Origin: Flavimaribacter sp039888615
GTDB taxonomy: Bacteria; Pseudomonadota; Alphaproteobacteria; Rhizobiales; Rhizobiaceae
Assembly (NCBI GenBank): GCA_039888615.1
Contig: JBDQQS010000001.1
DNA length: 64,000 nt
Direction: 5' to 3' (one strand)
Positions 52,652-61,268 of the stretch are shown piece after piece; within the stretch, counting starts at the first letter, position 1, and every line of letters begins with the position of its first letter. Under the pieces are notes generated by a model. It was given only the letters and a program-made list of their open reading frames with translations. It was not told the origin of the DNA and did not search any database. A program made the translations under genes and the position numbers.

Positions 52652-54682
52652 TCAGAGGGAAACCATCGTCAGCAATTCGTACTCCGCCACCTGCTCGCCG
52701 TCCTGATTGGTCAGCACAACATCCCAGGCTACTTCTCCATACTCGTCATTGCGCGGCGTCTTTCGCTTGACGGTGAGACGAACCGATATCGCATCGCCCG
52801 GACTGACAGGCTTTTGGAAACTCAGGCTGTTCAACCCTGTATTCGCCAACACCGGACCGGGATTTGGCTCCACAAAGAGGCCGGCGGCGAAACTCAACAG
52901 CAGATATCCGTGCGCGACGCGGCCGGGAAAGAACGGGTTCGCCTTCGCCGCCTCCTCATCCATATGCGCATAGAACGTATCGCCGGTGAAACTTGCAAAG
53001 TGCTCGATATCCTCCAGCGTGACTTCCCGCGACAGGGTGTGGATAGTCTCGCCGATCTGGAGTTCGCCAAAGCTTCGGGTAAAGGGATGCGCCGGTCCGG
53101 CGACTTCCTTCGAGCCCCGGTCCCAGTTACCCGTGATCCCGGTCATCAGATCAGGGCTCGCCTGTATTGCGGTGCGCTGCATGTAATGCATGACTCCGCG
53201 CACGCCGCCAAGTTCCTCGCCGCCGCCGGCCCTGCCCGGACCGCCATGAACCATGTGCGGCAATGGCGAACCGTGACCTGTCGCTTCCTTCGCGGAATCC
53301 CCGTTGTTGAAATAGATCCGGCCGTGGGAGGCCCCCGCACCGAGGACGAATTCCCGCGCCGTCTGTGGATCGCGCGTGACTACAGAGGCCACCAGTGACC
53401 CGCCGCCGCGGTTCGCCAGCTCGATGGCGTGCTCGGCGTCGCGATATCCCATGACGGTTGACACGGGGCCAAAGGCTTCGACCTCATGAACCGCCTTGGC
53501 GGCGTCCGGATCATTGCAGACGAAAAGTATGGGCTTGAGGTAGTAGCCATACTCGACACCGACGCCTGTCAGTTCCGGCGCCTCTTCGTCACCGAAGACG
53601 CGCTCGCACTCCGCGCCGATCCGCGCGGCGTTTTCAAGCGTATCGCGTTTTTGCGCCGCAGAAGCGAGCGCTCCCATTCTTGATTCCTTGAGCGTGGGAT
53701 CGCCGATGGTGACGGCCTCAAGCCGCTTTGACAGGGCTTCCACAACAGCATCAATCCGCGACGCAGGCGCGATGATCCGCCTTATCGCCGTGCATTTCTG
53801 GCCGGCTTTGGTGGTAATCTCGTTCGCCGCTTCCTTGATGAAAATATCAAAATCCGGCGAGCCGGGTTCGATGTCAACTCCAAGCACTGAGGCATTGAGA
53901 CTGTCCTGCTCGGCCGTGAATCGCACGGAGTTTGCGAGGATATTTTCCTTGGACCGCAGAGACAACGCCGTCGCTGCGGATCCGGTAAAGCTGACGATGT
54001 CCCGGCTGTCGAGCCGGTCGAGCAGATCGCCCGTCCGGCCAGATATCAACTGGACCGCCCCTTCCGGCAACACGTCGCTTTCGACCATCAGCTTGAAACA
54101 GGCCTCGGTCAGCCAGCAGGTGGCCGTCGCCGGTTTGACGATTGCCGGCACCCCGGCGAGCAATGTGGGCGCCAGCTTTTCAAGCATGCCCCAGACCGGA
54201 AAATTGAATGCGTTTATGTGGATCGCGGCGCCGGTCAAAGGGGTGCAGACATGTCGCCCGAGAAACGTTCCCTCCCGCGACAGCATTTCGGTTTCTCCAT
54301 CGACATAGACCTGATCATCAGGCATTTCACGCCTGCCCTTCGACGCATAGACCAGCAGCGTGCCGATACCGCCGTCGATATCGATGCGGCTGTCGGGCAA
54401 AGTCGCCCCGGTCATGTGAGACAGCGCATAAAGCCCGTCACGGCGCTCGTTGAGATAAAGCGCAAGGGCCTTCAGCATGCGCGCGCGATCATGAAAGGTC
54501 ATCTTTCTGAGCGCCGGACCGCCCCTGTCCCGCGCGAAATCCAGCATTTGCTGGAAATCAAGACTGTCACTGCCAGCCTCGCCGATGATCTGGCCGTTTG
54601 CGGCCGAATATAACTTGGATGGTGTTCCGGAAGGTGCAATCCACTGCCCTGCCGCAAAGCTCGATACCAGCATCAGTCCCAT
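52652..54682 (-). CDS. paaZ: Bifunctional oxepin-CoA hydrolase / semialdehyde dehydrogenase PaaZ
   Basis: 676 residues from ATG 54682 with GGAGG 5 bases upstream. N-terminal aldehyde dehydrogenase with catalytic Cys in TTKAGQKCTAIRR; C-terminal MaoC-like hydratase (HFASFTGDTFYAHMDEEA, FFPGRVAHGYLLL). Length and order match PaaZ. The protein opens the oxepin-CoA ring and oxidises the semialdehyde. It lies 25 kb from the paa operon and has its own PaaR-like operator. Confidence 0.94.
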   Translation of the reverse strand: MGLMLVSSFAAGQWIAPSGTPSKLYSAANGQIIGEAGSDSLDFQQMLDFARDRGGPALRKMTFHDRARMLKALALYLNERRDGLYALSHMTGATLPDSRIDIDGGIGTLLVYASKGRREMPDDQVYVDGETEMLSREGTFLGRHVCTPLTGAAIHINAFNFPVWGMLEKLAPTLLAGVPAIVKPATATCWLTEACFKLMVESDVLPEGAVQLISGRTGDLLDRLDSRDIVSFTGSAATALSLRSKENILANSVRFTAEQDSLNASVLGVDIEPGSPDFDIFIKEAANEITTKAGQKCTAIRRIIAPASRIDAVVEALSKRLEAVTIGDPTLKESRMGALASAAQKRDTLENAARIGAECERVFGDEEAPELTGVGVEYGYYLKPILFVCNDPDAAKAVHEVEAFGPVSTVMGYRDAEHAIELANRGGGSLVASVVTRDPQTAREFVLGAGASHGRIYFNNGDSAKEATGHGSPLPHMVHGGPGRAGGGEELGGVRGVMHYMQRTAIQASPDLMTGITGNWDRGSKEVAGPAHPFTRSFGELQIGETIHTLSREVTLEDIEHFASFTGDTFYAHMDEEAAKANPFFPGRVAHGYLLLSFAAGLFVEPNPGPVLANTGLNSLSFQKPVSPGDAISVRLTVKRKTPRNDEYGEVAWDVVLTNQDGEQVAEYELLTMVSL

Positions 54683-54721
54683 CGTTTCCTCCCGTTCGAT
54701 ACCATTCATCCAGTATAAATT

Positions 54722-54740
54722 AACCAACCATTCGGTCAAT
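54722..54740. promoter_or_regulatory. TetR-type (PaaR-like) operator upstream of paaZ
   Basis: AACCAACCATTCGGTCAAT on the plus strand, 15 of 19 positions identical to the paaG site and also 39 bases from the start codon. On the paaZ strand TTGACC is followed 16 bases later by TATACT, a promoter overlapping the operator. Confidence 0.7.
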
Positions 54741-54853
54741 CCAGACTATAGCGGCAATTTCCCGAACTGTATCATTTCTCACAGAGGCTCGCGCAGAACT
54801 CCCATAGATTGCAGGCTGACCGATCAACATTTGAGCGGGAAGGACACAGAGAA

Positions 54854-55075
54854 ATGACTACTTTCATCGATCGTGGAACGGGGAAAAGCCGGAGCGGTTC
54901 GATGTGGAATCGCATCTTTGGACTGCCGGGAAGGCTGAGGGCGGCAAATCGCAGTCGTTTGGAAAATGAAGCGCTGCTGGACATGCCTGCGCATGTCTAT
55001 CGCGACATCGCCATAGCACGAGGCGACGTGATGTTCGGCGTATCAGCCAGACGGCGCTTTGTCTGGACCGAATAG
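54854..55075 (+). CDS. DUF1127 small protein
   Basis: 73 residues from ATG 54854. C-terminal LENEALLDMPAHVYRDIAIARGD is the DUF1127 (YjiS-like) signature, with Arg-rich flanks. These small proteins often act with RNA or in metabolic adaptation. Divergent from paaZ. Confidence 0.88.
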   Translation: MTTFIDRGTGKSRSGSMWNRIFGLPGRLRAANRSRLENEALLDMPAHVYRDIAIARGDVMFGVSARRRFVWTE

Positions 55076-55085
55076 TATCGTCTTG

Positions 55086-55117
55086 TCAGGCGGAAGCGGA
55101 TGGCCGCTTCCGCCTGA
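55086..55117. terminator. Bidirectional terminator
   Basis: 14-bp perfect stem (TCAGGCGGAAGCGG with its complement) around ATGG, between the convergent DUF1127 and ExoD-like genes. Confidence 0.75.
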
Positions 55118-55118
55118 G

Positions 55119-55721
55119 TTAAAGAACACTGCTGGTGACTGCAGCGAGACCTGCCATTATCATCAAGGCCAGAAAGCCGACCAAACCGTCTCGCGCCACC
55201 AACGCAATTGCGACAAGACTGACAGCGCTTCCGAGAATCGACGAACTGAATGGCACAAGCTCCAACATGGGCATGGCGAGACCGCACAGCACACATGTCA
55301 GCGTCATCAGGGTCGAAAATGGTTTGTGAACCAGAAGTGATAATCGTCGTCGTGTCAGCTTGTCTATCCAATAGGCGGGCTTTTCGAGCCAGGCGATCGT
55401 ATTGACGAGCTTTTCGCGTTCAATGCGACGCGACAGCATCCAGCGTGGCAGCCAAAGGTGACTTTTTCCCATCACGCGCTGAGCTGCGACAAGAGCGATA
55501 AGAATTCCGCAGACTGAAGAAAGGCCGGGAACACCGCTGAGAGGCGTTACAACCACAAGAGCAGGAACAAGCATGACCGCCGACAGGGAATCGGTTCCAA
55601 GGTACCCTACGATTGCCGCAATCGACACCCGACGGCTGGAACCGCTGCGCTCATGCAAAGCGCCAAGAAGATCAGTCACGGGAGCTTCACTCGGAGCGGC
55701 TCCTTGCGCCTTACTGGACAT
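55119..55721 (-). CDS. exoD: ExoD-family membrane protein
   Basis: 200 residues with several membrane segments and the ExoD pattern: GYLGTDSLSAVMLVPALVV, SGVPGLSSVCG, RSGSSRRVS at the N-terminus and a helical C-terminus. In rhizobia ExoD affects exopolysaccharide and alkali tolerance. The exact role here is inference. Confidence 0.9.
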   Translation of the reverse strand: MSSKAQGAAPSEAPVTDLLGALHERSGSSRRVSIAAIVGYLGTDSLSAVMLVPALVVVTPLSGVPGLSSVCGILIALVAAQRVMGKSHLWLPRWMLSRRIEREKLVNTIAWLEKPAYWIDKLTRRRLSLLVHKPFSTLMTLTCVLCGLAMPMLELVPFSSSILGSAVSLVAIALVARDGLVGFLALMIMAGLAAVTSSVL

Positions 55722-55944
55722 GATCAGAATTCAGGCTTTTGTTACGCATCAGGCATAAACCGTCTCGCAACGCGCAGGTTCCAAATAGTCCCGGTTTTTG
55801 TTCTCATAACATCTGAGGAAAAACTCAGACTCTCGAAACGCCGCATACTCGGCATTTACACTGTTTTACTTGCAATATTTCTATAGTCTCCGAATTGTAG
55901 TATCGCCGTGCGAGACCAACCGGCTTCAAGAGAGGAAACACACC

Positions 55945-56376
55945 ATGGGAATTTTTGATTTCGTAAAAGATGCAGGCAAGAAACTTTGGGGATCAGACGA
56001 TGACGACGCCTCCGAAGCCATCGCAAAGGAAGCCGGAATGCTAGGGCTGAAAGACGATCTCGACGTGAAGGTTGAAGGAGACAAGGTCGTCATCAACGGA
56101 AAGGCGCCGTCTCAGGAAGTAAAGGAAAAGCTTATCCTCGCCGCCGGAAACATCGATGGAATAGCCAAGGTCGAGGAAAATATCGAGACGGACGACACGG
56201 CTGACGGTTCGACCTTCCACACCGTTGAAAAGGGCGATACGCTCTGGGCGGTAGCAAAGAAGGCCTATGGCGACGGAACAAAATACAATGCGATTTTCGA
56301 GGCCAACAAACCGATGCTGTCCGATCCGGACAAGATTTATCCGGGACAGGTGCTCAGGATCCCGCCGCTAAAGTGA
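55945..56376 (+). CDS. kbp: Kbp/YgaU-like BON-LysM protein
   Basis: 143 residues from ATG 55945. MGIFDFVKDAGKKLWG, then a BON domain (VKVEGDKVVINGKAPSQEV) and a LysM domain (TVEKGDTLWAVAKKAYGDG, IYPGQVLRIPP). The order and ends match the E. coli cytoplasmic potassium-binding protein Kbp closely. May respond to K+. Confidence 0.92.
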   Translation: MGIFDFVKDAGKKLWGSDDDDASEAIAKEAGMLGLKDDLDVKVEGDKVVINGKAPSQEVKEKLILAAGNIDGIAKVEENIETDDTADGSTFHTVEKGDTLWAVAKKAYGDGTKYNAIFEANKPMLSDPDKIYPGQVLRIPPLK

Positions 56377-56419
56377 TCCTTTATTTACAGGTTTGGTGGG
56401 CTATTCCCGATTCTTTACA

Positions 56420-57154
56420 TCAGTGAATGGCCGCCAGATTGTGCAAGAGCCAGTCCTCGTAGGGAATCGGTTCACCGACGGCAAACTCAAACGCGACGAC
56501 GTCGCGCATGTCCGGCGTCACCTCGCAGCGAAATTGCAGATTGTACCAGCGGCTGCGGCTGCGAAAGGCCGCGCCGTCGGCGATCACGCTGGTTCCGCTG
56601 ATCCTGGCGTCCTCCATAGTGTAGGCGACGAGCCTCTCGGGCTGGAACATGTTGTCCCAGACATGGATCTGCTCCATCGCTTCCAGTCCGCAGAGTTGAA
56701 GCTTTCGGTCTTCGTCAACAAGCGTCGGCAAGGCCATCCGCGCCTGGCGGGCTTCCGGCGTCGCGAGCACCGCGCCGGCAAAAATCTGCGTCGCGCGCAC
56801 CATCTTGTTTTCCTCCGACGCCTTTCGAGCCCAAGTCTCAGGCGGGCGCGGCCGAAACCGTTCGGGATTTATTGACGCCAGCTTTGACGGACGCGGAGGC
56901 GCAGCCTCGGGCGGCGTCTCATTTAACGGTTGCTGCTGAAGTGCGGGAAGCTTCGATACAACTGTCACCCGCACGGCGTCAGGAATCAGAGGGTTCAACG
57001 GCTTGGGAAGAGGCAGCAACATAATGATCAGAAGGAAAAAGAGGGCGTGCACGAAAAGAGACGCCGCGACCCCGGTCGCGGGCGAGCCTTTCTGATCGAT
57101 TGGCCCCCTGAGAGGTCTTTCCGCAATAATTCCGGATAACGCCGAGCCGCCCAT
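56420..57154 (-). CDS. DUF930 protein with TonB-like N-terminus
   Basis: 244 residues. N-terminal membrane segment (about residues 28-48, VAASLFVHALFFLLIIMLL), then a Pro-rich linker, then the DUF930 domain with LQLCGLEAMEQI and FRCEVTPDMRDVVAFEFAVGEPI. DUF930 is mostly found in Hyphomicrobiales; function unknown. The anchor resembles TonB-type energy-coupling proteins. Confidence 0.88.
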   Translation of the reverse strand: MGGSALSGIIAERPLRGPIDQKGSPATGVAASLFVHALFFLLIIMLLPLPKPLNPLIPDAVRVTVVSKLPALQQQPLNETPPEAAPPRPSKLASINPERFRPRPPETWARKASEENKMVRATQIFAGAVLATPEARQARMALPTLVDEDRKLQLCGLEAMEQIHVWDNMFQPERLVAYTMEDARISGTSVIADGAAFRSRSRWYNLQFRCEVTPDMRDVVAFEFAVGEPIPYEDWLLHNLAAIH

Positions 57155-57219
57155 TGCCCATTCCGGTCTTTCGACTATGGGGGCAAGGTCTCAAAGCAAT
57201 TTGGTCGAATGATGACCGG

Positions 57220-58392
57220 TCAGGCGGACAGTTCACCGCCCAGCTTGTGCAGAAACCGCAGACATTGCCTGATCTGTTCGAGTTCGATGAATTCATCCGG
57301 CTTGTGCGCCTGATCGATGGAGCCCGGACCGAAGACGATAGTCGACATGCCATTGGCCTGAAAATGCCCGGCGTCGGTTCCGAAAGACACCGCTCCAACG
57401 GAATTCATGCCGGTCAGTTTTCCCACCAGCTGGGCTGCTGCCGACTGGGGATCATACACCAACGGCGGGACGACGGCTTCAATCGTTGTCTGGAACGAAG
57501 CGCCGGCCGGCGTCAGTATCGCACTGAAATGGTTGTTGATTTCTTCCAGCAACATCTCCGCCTGACCGCTGCGCGTGGGACGGATTTCCCAATCAAAGGC
57601 GCAATCGCCGGCCACAACATTACGGGCGGCGCCGCCATGAACCGTGCCGACGTTGATGGTGGCATGCGGTGGATCGCATGGACTTTCGGAATCGATTTGA
57701 CCTGAAAGATCATGCGCCAGTTTCCGCAGATGGGCGATCATGTCTGCCGCGATCATGATGGCGTTCACGCCCTTTGAGGGATCACAGGCATGGGCGGCGA
57801 ACCCGGTGACTTCCGTACGGAGTTCCAGCCCGCCCTTGTGCGCCCCGACCATGCGCATCTCCGTGGGCTCGCCAACGATGGCGACGGACGGGCGCCAGGA
57901 TTTGGACACGATATCGCCGGCCAGCACCGGCGCGCCAAAGCCGCCGTTCTCCTCGTCGTAGCACATCGAAAGATGGACAGGCCTTGCAAGCGGCATCGCC
58001 TTGAATTCCGGCGTCATGGCGAGCATGCAGGCCAGGAACCCCTTCATATCGACGCTTCCGCGCCCGTACAGACGATCATCGGAGATGCGTAGTTCGAAGG
58101 GATCGCTCGACCATTCCTGCCCTTCGACGGGCACGACGTCGGTGTGACCGTTGAGGAGTACGCCGCCGTCGGTCTCCGGTCCGATCGTCGCGTAAAGATT
58201 GGCGCGCTGTCCGGATTCGTCATGCGAGATGGACGACACGACGCCGTGATCCGCCAGAAACCGGGTGACAAATGCAATCATATCGAGATTGGATTCGCCC
58301 GACAGGGTCGGGAAGCGAACCAGTTGATCGAGAATATCAACCGCGCGCTGCTGTGCTTCGGCCACGTCCAGGGAAAGATCGCCAGCCTGCAT
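57220..58392 (-). CDS. argE: ArgE-type M20 deacetylase
   Basis: 390 residues from ATG 58392. M20 zinc peptidase fold with LLNGHTDVVPVEGQEW, YGRGSVDMKG, CYDEENGGFGAP and VGEPTEM, the metal and catalytic motifs of acetylornithine deacetylase. Two bases separate it from the next gene upstream, an ectoine-hydrolase-like protein, so the true substrate may be an N-acetylated diamino acid. Confidence 0.85.
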   Translation of the reverse strand: MQAGDLSLDVAEAQQRAVDILDQLVRFPTLSGESNLDMIAFVTRFLADHGVVSSISHDESGQRANLYATIGPETDGGVLLNGHTDVVPVEGQEWSSDPFELRISDDRLYGRGSVDMKGFLACMLAMTPEFKAMPLARPVHLSMCYDEENGGFGAPVLAGDIVSKSWRPSVAIVGEPTEMRMVGAHKGGLELRTEVTGFAAHACDPSKGVNAIMIAADMIAHLRKLAHDLSGQIDSESPCDPPHATINVGTVHGGAARNVVAGDCAFDWEIRPTRSGQAEMLLEEINNHFSAILTPAGASFQTTIEAVVPPLVYDPQSAAAQLVGKLTGMNSVGAVSFGTDAGHFQANGMSTIVFGPGSIDQAHKPDEFIELEQIRQCLRFLHKLGGELSA

Positions 58393-58394
58393 TT

Positions 58395-59585
58395 CTAGTC
58401 TCTCACGACCAGTTCTCGCGGTAGATCGGCGAGACACTCTGGATCGCCGTCCGTGATCGCAACGCTCTCAGTGATCTCGAAACCCCAATCATCCATCCAC
58501 AGCCCGGTCATGAAATGGAAGGTCATGTTCTCCTGGAGCACGGTCTTGTCGCCCGGCCGCAGGCTGTAGGTGCGCTCGCCCCAATCCGGCGGATAGGAAA
58601 TACCGATCGGATAGCCGCTGCGATTGTCCTTCACGATCCCGTACTTCTTCAAGATGGCGAAGTAGGCGTTGACGACATCTTCGGCAAGATTGCCGGGTTT
58701 CGCCATTTCGAGACCGGCTGCAAGCCCTTCCTGAACGGCCTTCTCGGCGTCGAGAAAGGTCTGGGTCGGCTTGCCAAGAAACACGGTCCGGGATAGCGGG
58801 CAGTGATAGCGACGGTAGCAGCCGGCGATTTCGAAGAAGGTCCCCTCTCCCGTCCGCATCGGCTTGTCGTCCCAAGTCAGGTGCGGGGCGGCCGCGTCCT
58901 CGCCCGACGGCAGGAGCGGCACGATCGCCGGATAGTCGCCGCCGAATTCACCGACGCCTCGAATGGACGCATCGTAGATTTCCGCAACAAGATCGCATTT
59001 GCGAATACCCGGCCTGACCGTGCCCCAGATGCGCTGGTGCATCTTTTCCACAATGCGGCCGGCGATGCGCATGTAGTCGAGTTCCCGTTCGGATTTGACG
59101 GCGCGCTGCCAGTTGACAAGCCCTGTCGCATCCTTGAAATCCGCATTCGGCAGGCCCTTCAACAGGGCGGCGAAGGCGGCGGCAGAGAAGTAGTAATTGT
59201 CCATCTCGACGCCGATCACCAGGCTCGACCATCCCCTGTCGGTGATTATCTGCGACAGCACGTCCATCGGGTGGCGAACCGGAGACTGCACATAATGATC
59301 GGGGTAAGACAGGATGTGCGCGTCATCCATGTAGACCGTGCGCTTCGCGCCGTTGCCGTCTTGCAGGCGGCCAAACCAGACCGGATCGTCGTCCAGGGTG
59401 ACCAGCACGCATTGATGGACGTAGAAGGACCAGCCGTCATAGGCCGTCAGCCACGCCATGTTGGAGGGATCGGTGACGACAAGCAGCTCTATGCCCGCCT
59501 CTTCCATCGCCTTGCGAACCCTTCCAAGGCGCACAGCGTATTCGTCAAGGGAGAAAGGCAGTTGCTTGTCGGTGTTTCCGGTCAC
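58395..59585 (-). CDS. doeA: Ectoine-hydrolase-like M24 (creatinase-fold) protein
   Basis: 396 residues. N-terminal creatinase domain (LVVTDPSNMAWLTAYDGWSF), C-terminal pita-bread domain (GTFFEIAGCYRRYHCPLSR). The M24 metal ligands are replaced: the Asp pair becomes Glu and Pro, and the GHGIG His becomes Pro-Ile-Gly, as in metal-free creatinase/DoeA enzymes. Strong resemblance to DoeA/EutD by length and sequence, but the rest of the ectoine pathway is not here, so ectoine is the best guess, not shown. Confidence 0.68.
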   Translation of the reverse strand: MTGNTDKQLPFSLDEYAVRLGRVRKAMEEAGIELLVVTDPSNMAWLTAYDGWSFYVHQCVLVTLDDDPVWFGRLQDGNGAKRTVYMDDAHILSYPDHYVQSPVRHPMDVLSQIITDRGWSSLVIGVEMDNYYFSAAAFAALLKGLPNADFKDATGLVNWQRAVKSERELDYMRIAGRIVEKMHQRIWGTVRPGIRKCDLVAEIYDASIRGVGEFGGDYPAIVPLLPSGEDAAAPHLTWDDKPMRTGEGTFFEIAGCYRRYHCPLSRTVFLGKPTQTFLDAEKAVQEGLAAGLEMAKPGNLAEDVVNAYFAILKKYGIVKDNRSGYPIGISYPPDWGERTYSLRPGDKTVLQENMTFHFMTGLWMDDWGFEITESVAITDGDPECLADLPRELVVRD

Positions 59586-59822
59586 GGGTCATCCATCCTT
59601 TTTGATCAAGGCTCATCTAGACTCAACTTTCGGTCCGCCGCAATTCCATATGCGACGCGCTCCTTTGACGGAGATGGCAAAGAAAATTAAGAATCCTGCA
59701 TTGGGAGTATCAATGCAACTGCAGTCATCCGCTCGTATCGTTCAAAACTCGACCTCGATACGAGCTGATTGATACAGTTACTTCTGTGGCGTTGCGTTTA
59801 TCAGCGAAAGGATGGTTACCTC

Positions 59823-60257
59823 GTGTTGAGCCAATTGATGCTTGGAACAGTCATCACACTGGTGTCTTTGCTGGGAGGCGCGTTCATGTGGTCGGCTCTT
59901 AATGAATTGCTCCTGAGAATGGAGCCGTGGCTTCGTGGTCCCAACCAGCATATCAGGTCATTCGTTGTTGTCTCGCTGGTCGCGATTTCGACGATGGGCA
60001 TGACGACGTTCGGGGTCTGGTTGTGGGCGCTTGTTTTTCGGATGATGTCGGTTTTCAGCACGCTGGAAGAAGCTGTTTATTACTCCCTGGTCGCCTATAC
60101 GACGCTTGGCCTTGGCGACGTTGTTGTTCCTCAAGAACTGCGGCTGTTGGGCGGCATGACAGGCGCAACCGGATTCCTGATGTTCGGGCTGATGACAGCT
60201 ATGATCACCGATACGCTGAGGCATGTTCGCAGAGTGCAGCATCACCTTCGCGACTAG
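59823..60257 (+). CDS. Small two-helix ion channel (K+ channel-like)
   Basis: 144 residues from GTG 59823, with AAAGGA upstream. About three hydrophobic segments, then a pore loop SLVAYTTLGLGDVVVP. The filter reads TLGLGD, against TVGYGD in classical K+ channels. Pfam ion-channel pattern. Selectivity uncertain. Confidence 0.75.
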   Translation: MLSQLMLGTVITLVSLLGGAFMWSALNELLLRMEPWLRGPNQHIRSFVVVSLVAISTMGMTTFGVWLWALVFRMMSVFSTLEEAVYYSLVAYTTLGLGDVVVPQELRLLGGMTGATGFLMFGLMTAMITDTLRHVRRVQHHLRD

Positions 60258-60266
60258 GCCGTCGCG

Positions 60267-61154
60267 TCAAAGCGTCTTGGCCAGCCCCACAACCTTGCCG
60301 GCGACGCGATCGGGGCCGAAACGCGCCATGCGGATCAGGTGGTCGAAATGCGAGGTAAGCGCGCGAATATGGTCCTTTGAATTGACGACCAGAAACATGT
60401 CGCCGACATAAAGCGCCGCGCGCAACGGCCCGAACAGCGTGTAAGGCGCCGAATAGACCTCACGGCCGTCATAGAGGAACAGACGAAACGTCGGATAGAG
60501 TTCGTCGATGAGCGTGACCATGTGCATGAGTTGTTCGCGCCGGACTTCCGCGCTCAGACCATTCCACATGCCCTGCCCGCTCGCGAACTGTTCGAGCCGC
60601 TGGACCGGCATGCAGACTTCCATGTCGGTTTCCGGAAGACGCGAATAGGTCAACTGGTCTTTTGCCTGCTGCTCGCGCGATTCCCGCTCGTCCGGATTCT
60701 TGAGATTGAATTCGAATTTGCGCACAGCCTCGGTTCGGAGCAAGTCAGGCAGTTCACTTGGGACATATCGAATTTTGTAGCCCATGGCCTCCTTGTGCCA
60801 CTCGGACAGGATGCGCCGTCCGGACTCCTGATTGACGCGCTGGATTTCGAGCATCTCAACGGTTTCGCTGTCGAGTGAATCCCGTGCGATCAACCCCATC
60901 AGCCAGTCAAGTGAGACACCGCAGGTGCGGGCTATCGCGCACAGCGTCTCGGCTCTGGGCAGACGGGTCGAGCCCGGCGCGAGAAACTGGCTCAGCGCCG
61001 AGCGATCGATGCCGATCGACTTGGCGAACTGGCTGAGATTGAAACCCTTCTGCGCCAACAGGAGCGCCATGCGGTCCCGGAAGATCGCCGCGACATCGCG
61101 CTTGTCGCCATGGGTTTCATCGCCCTGTTGTGTTTTCACTGCATTTGATATCAT
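60267..61154 (-). CDS. XRE-family regulator
   Basis: 295 residues. N-terminal HTH: FNLSQFAKSIGIDRSALSQFL, LPRAETLCAIARTCGVSLDWL. The remaining 200 residues form an unknown effector domain. It diverges from the desaturase operon across a strong dyad and is probably its regulator. Confidence 0.88.
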   Translation of the reverse strand: MISNAVKTQQGDETHGDKRDVAAIFRDRMALLLAQKGFNLSQFAKSIGIDRSALSQFLAPGSTRLPRAETLCAIARTCGVSLDWLMGLIARDSLDSETVEMLEIQRVNQESGRRILSEWHKEAMGYKIRYVPSELPDLLRTEAVRKFEFNLKNPDERESREQQAKDQLTYSRLPETDMEVCMPVQRLEQFASGQGMWNGLSAEVRREQLMHMVTLIDELYPTFRLFLYDGREVYSAPYTLFGPLRAALYVGDMFLVVNSKDHIRALTSHFDHLIRMARFGPDRVAGKVVGLAKTL

Positions 61155-61221
61155 TTATGTATTACTACCACATTGCTCTACATATAAACATTTTTATGCG
61201 CTTATTCTCACATTGTCTATT

Positions 61222-61255
61222 CTTGTTTGCAGGCGCATTGTGCGATGCAAACAAG
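61222..61255. promoter_or_regulatory. 34-bp dyad operator between XRE gene and desaturase operon
   Basis: Perfect 10-bp arms CTTGTTTGCA / TGCAAACAAG around a 14-base centre that contains a second dyad, CGCA-TTG-TGCG. It lies 67 bases from the XRE start and 13 bases before the chosen desaturase start. Likely bound by the XRE protein; that is inference. Confidence 0.7.
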
Positions 61256-61268
61256 GGGACAAATTCTG

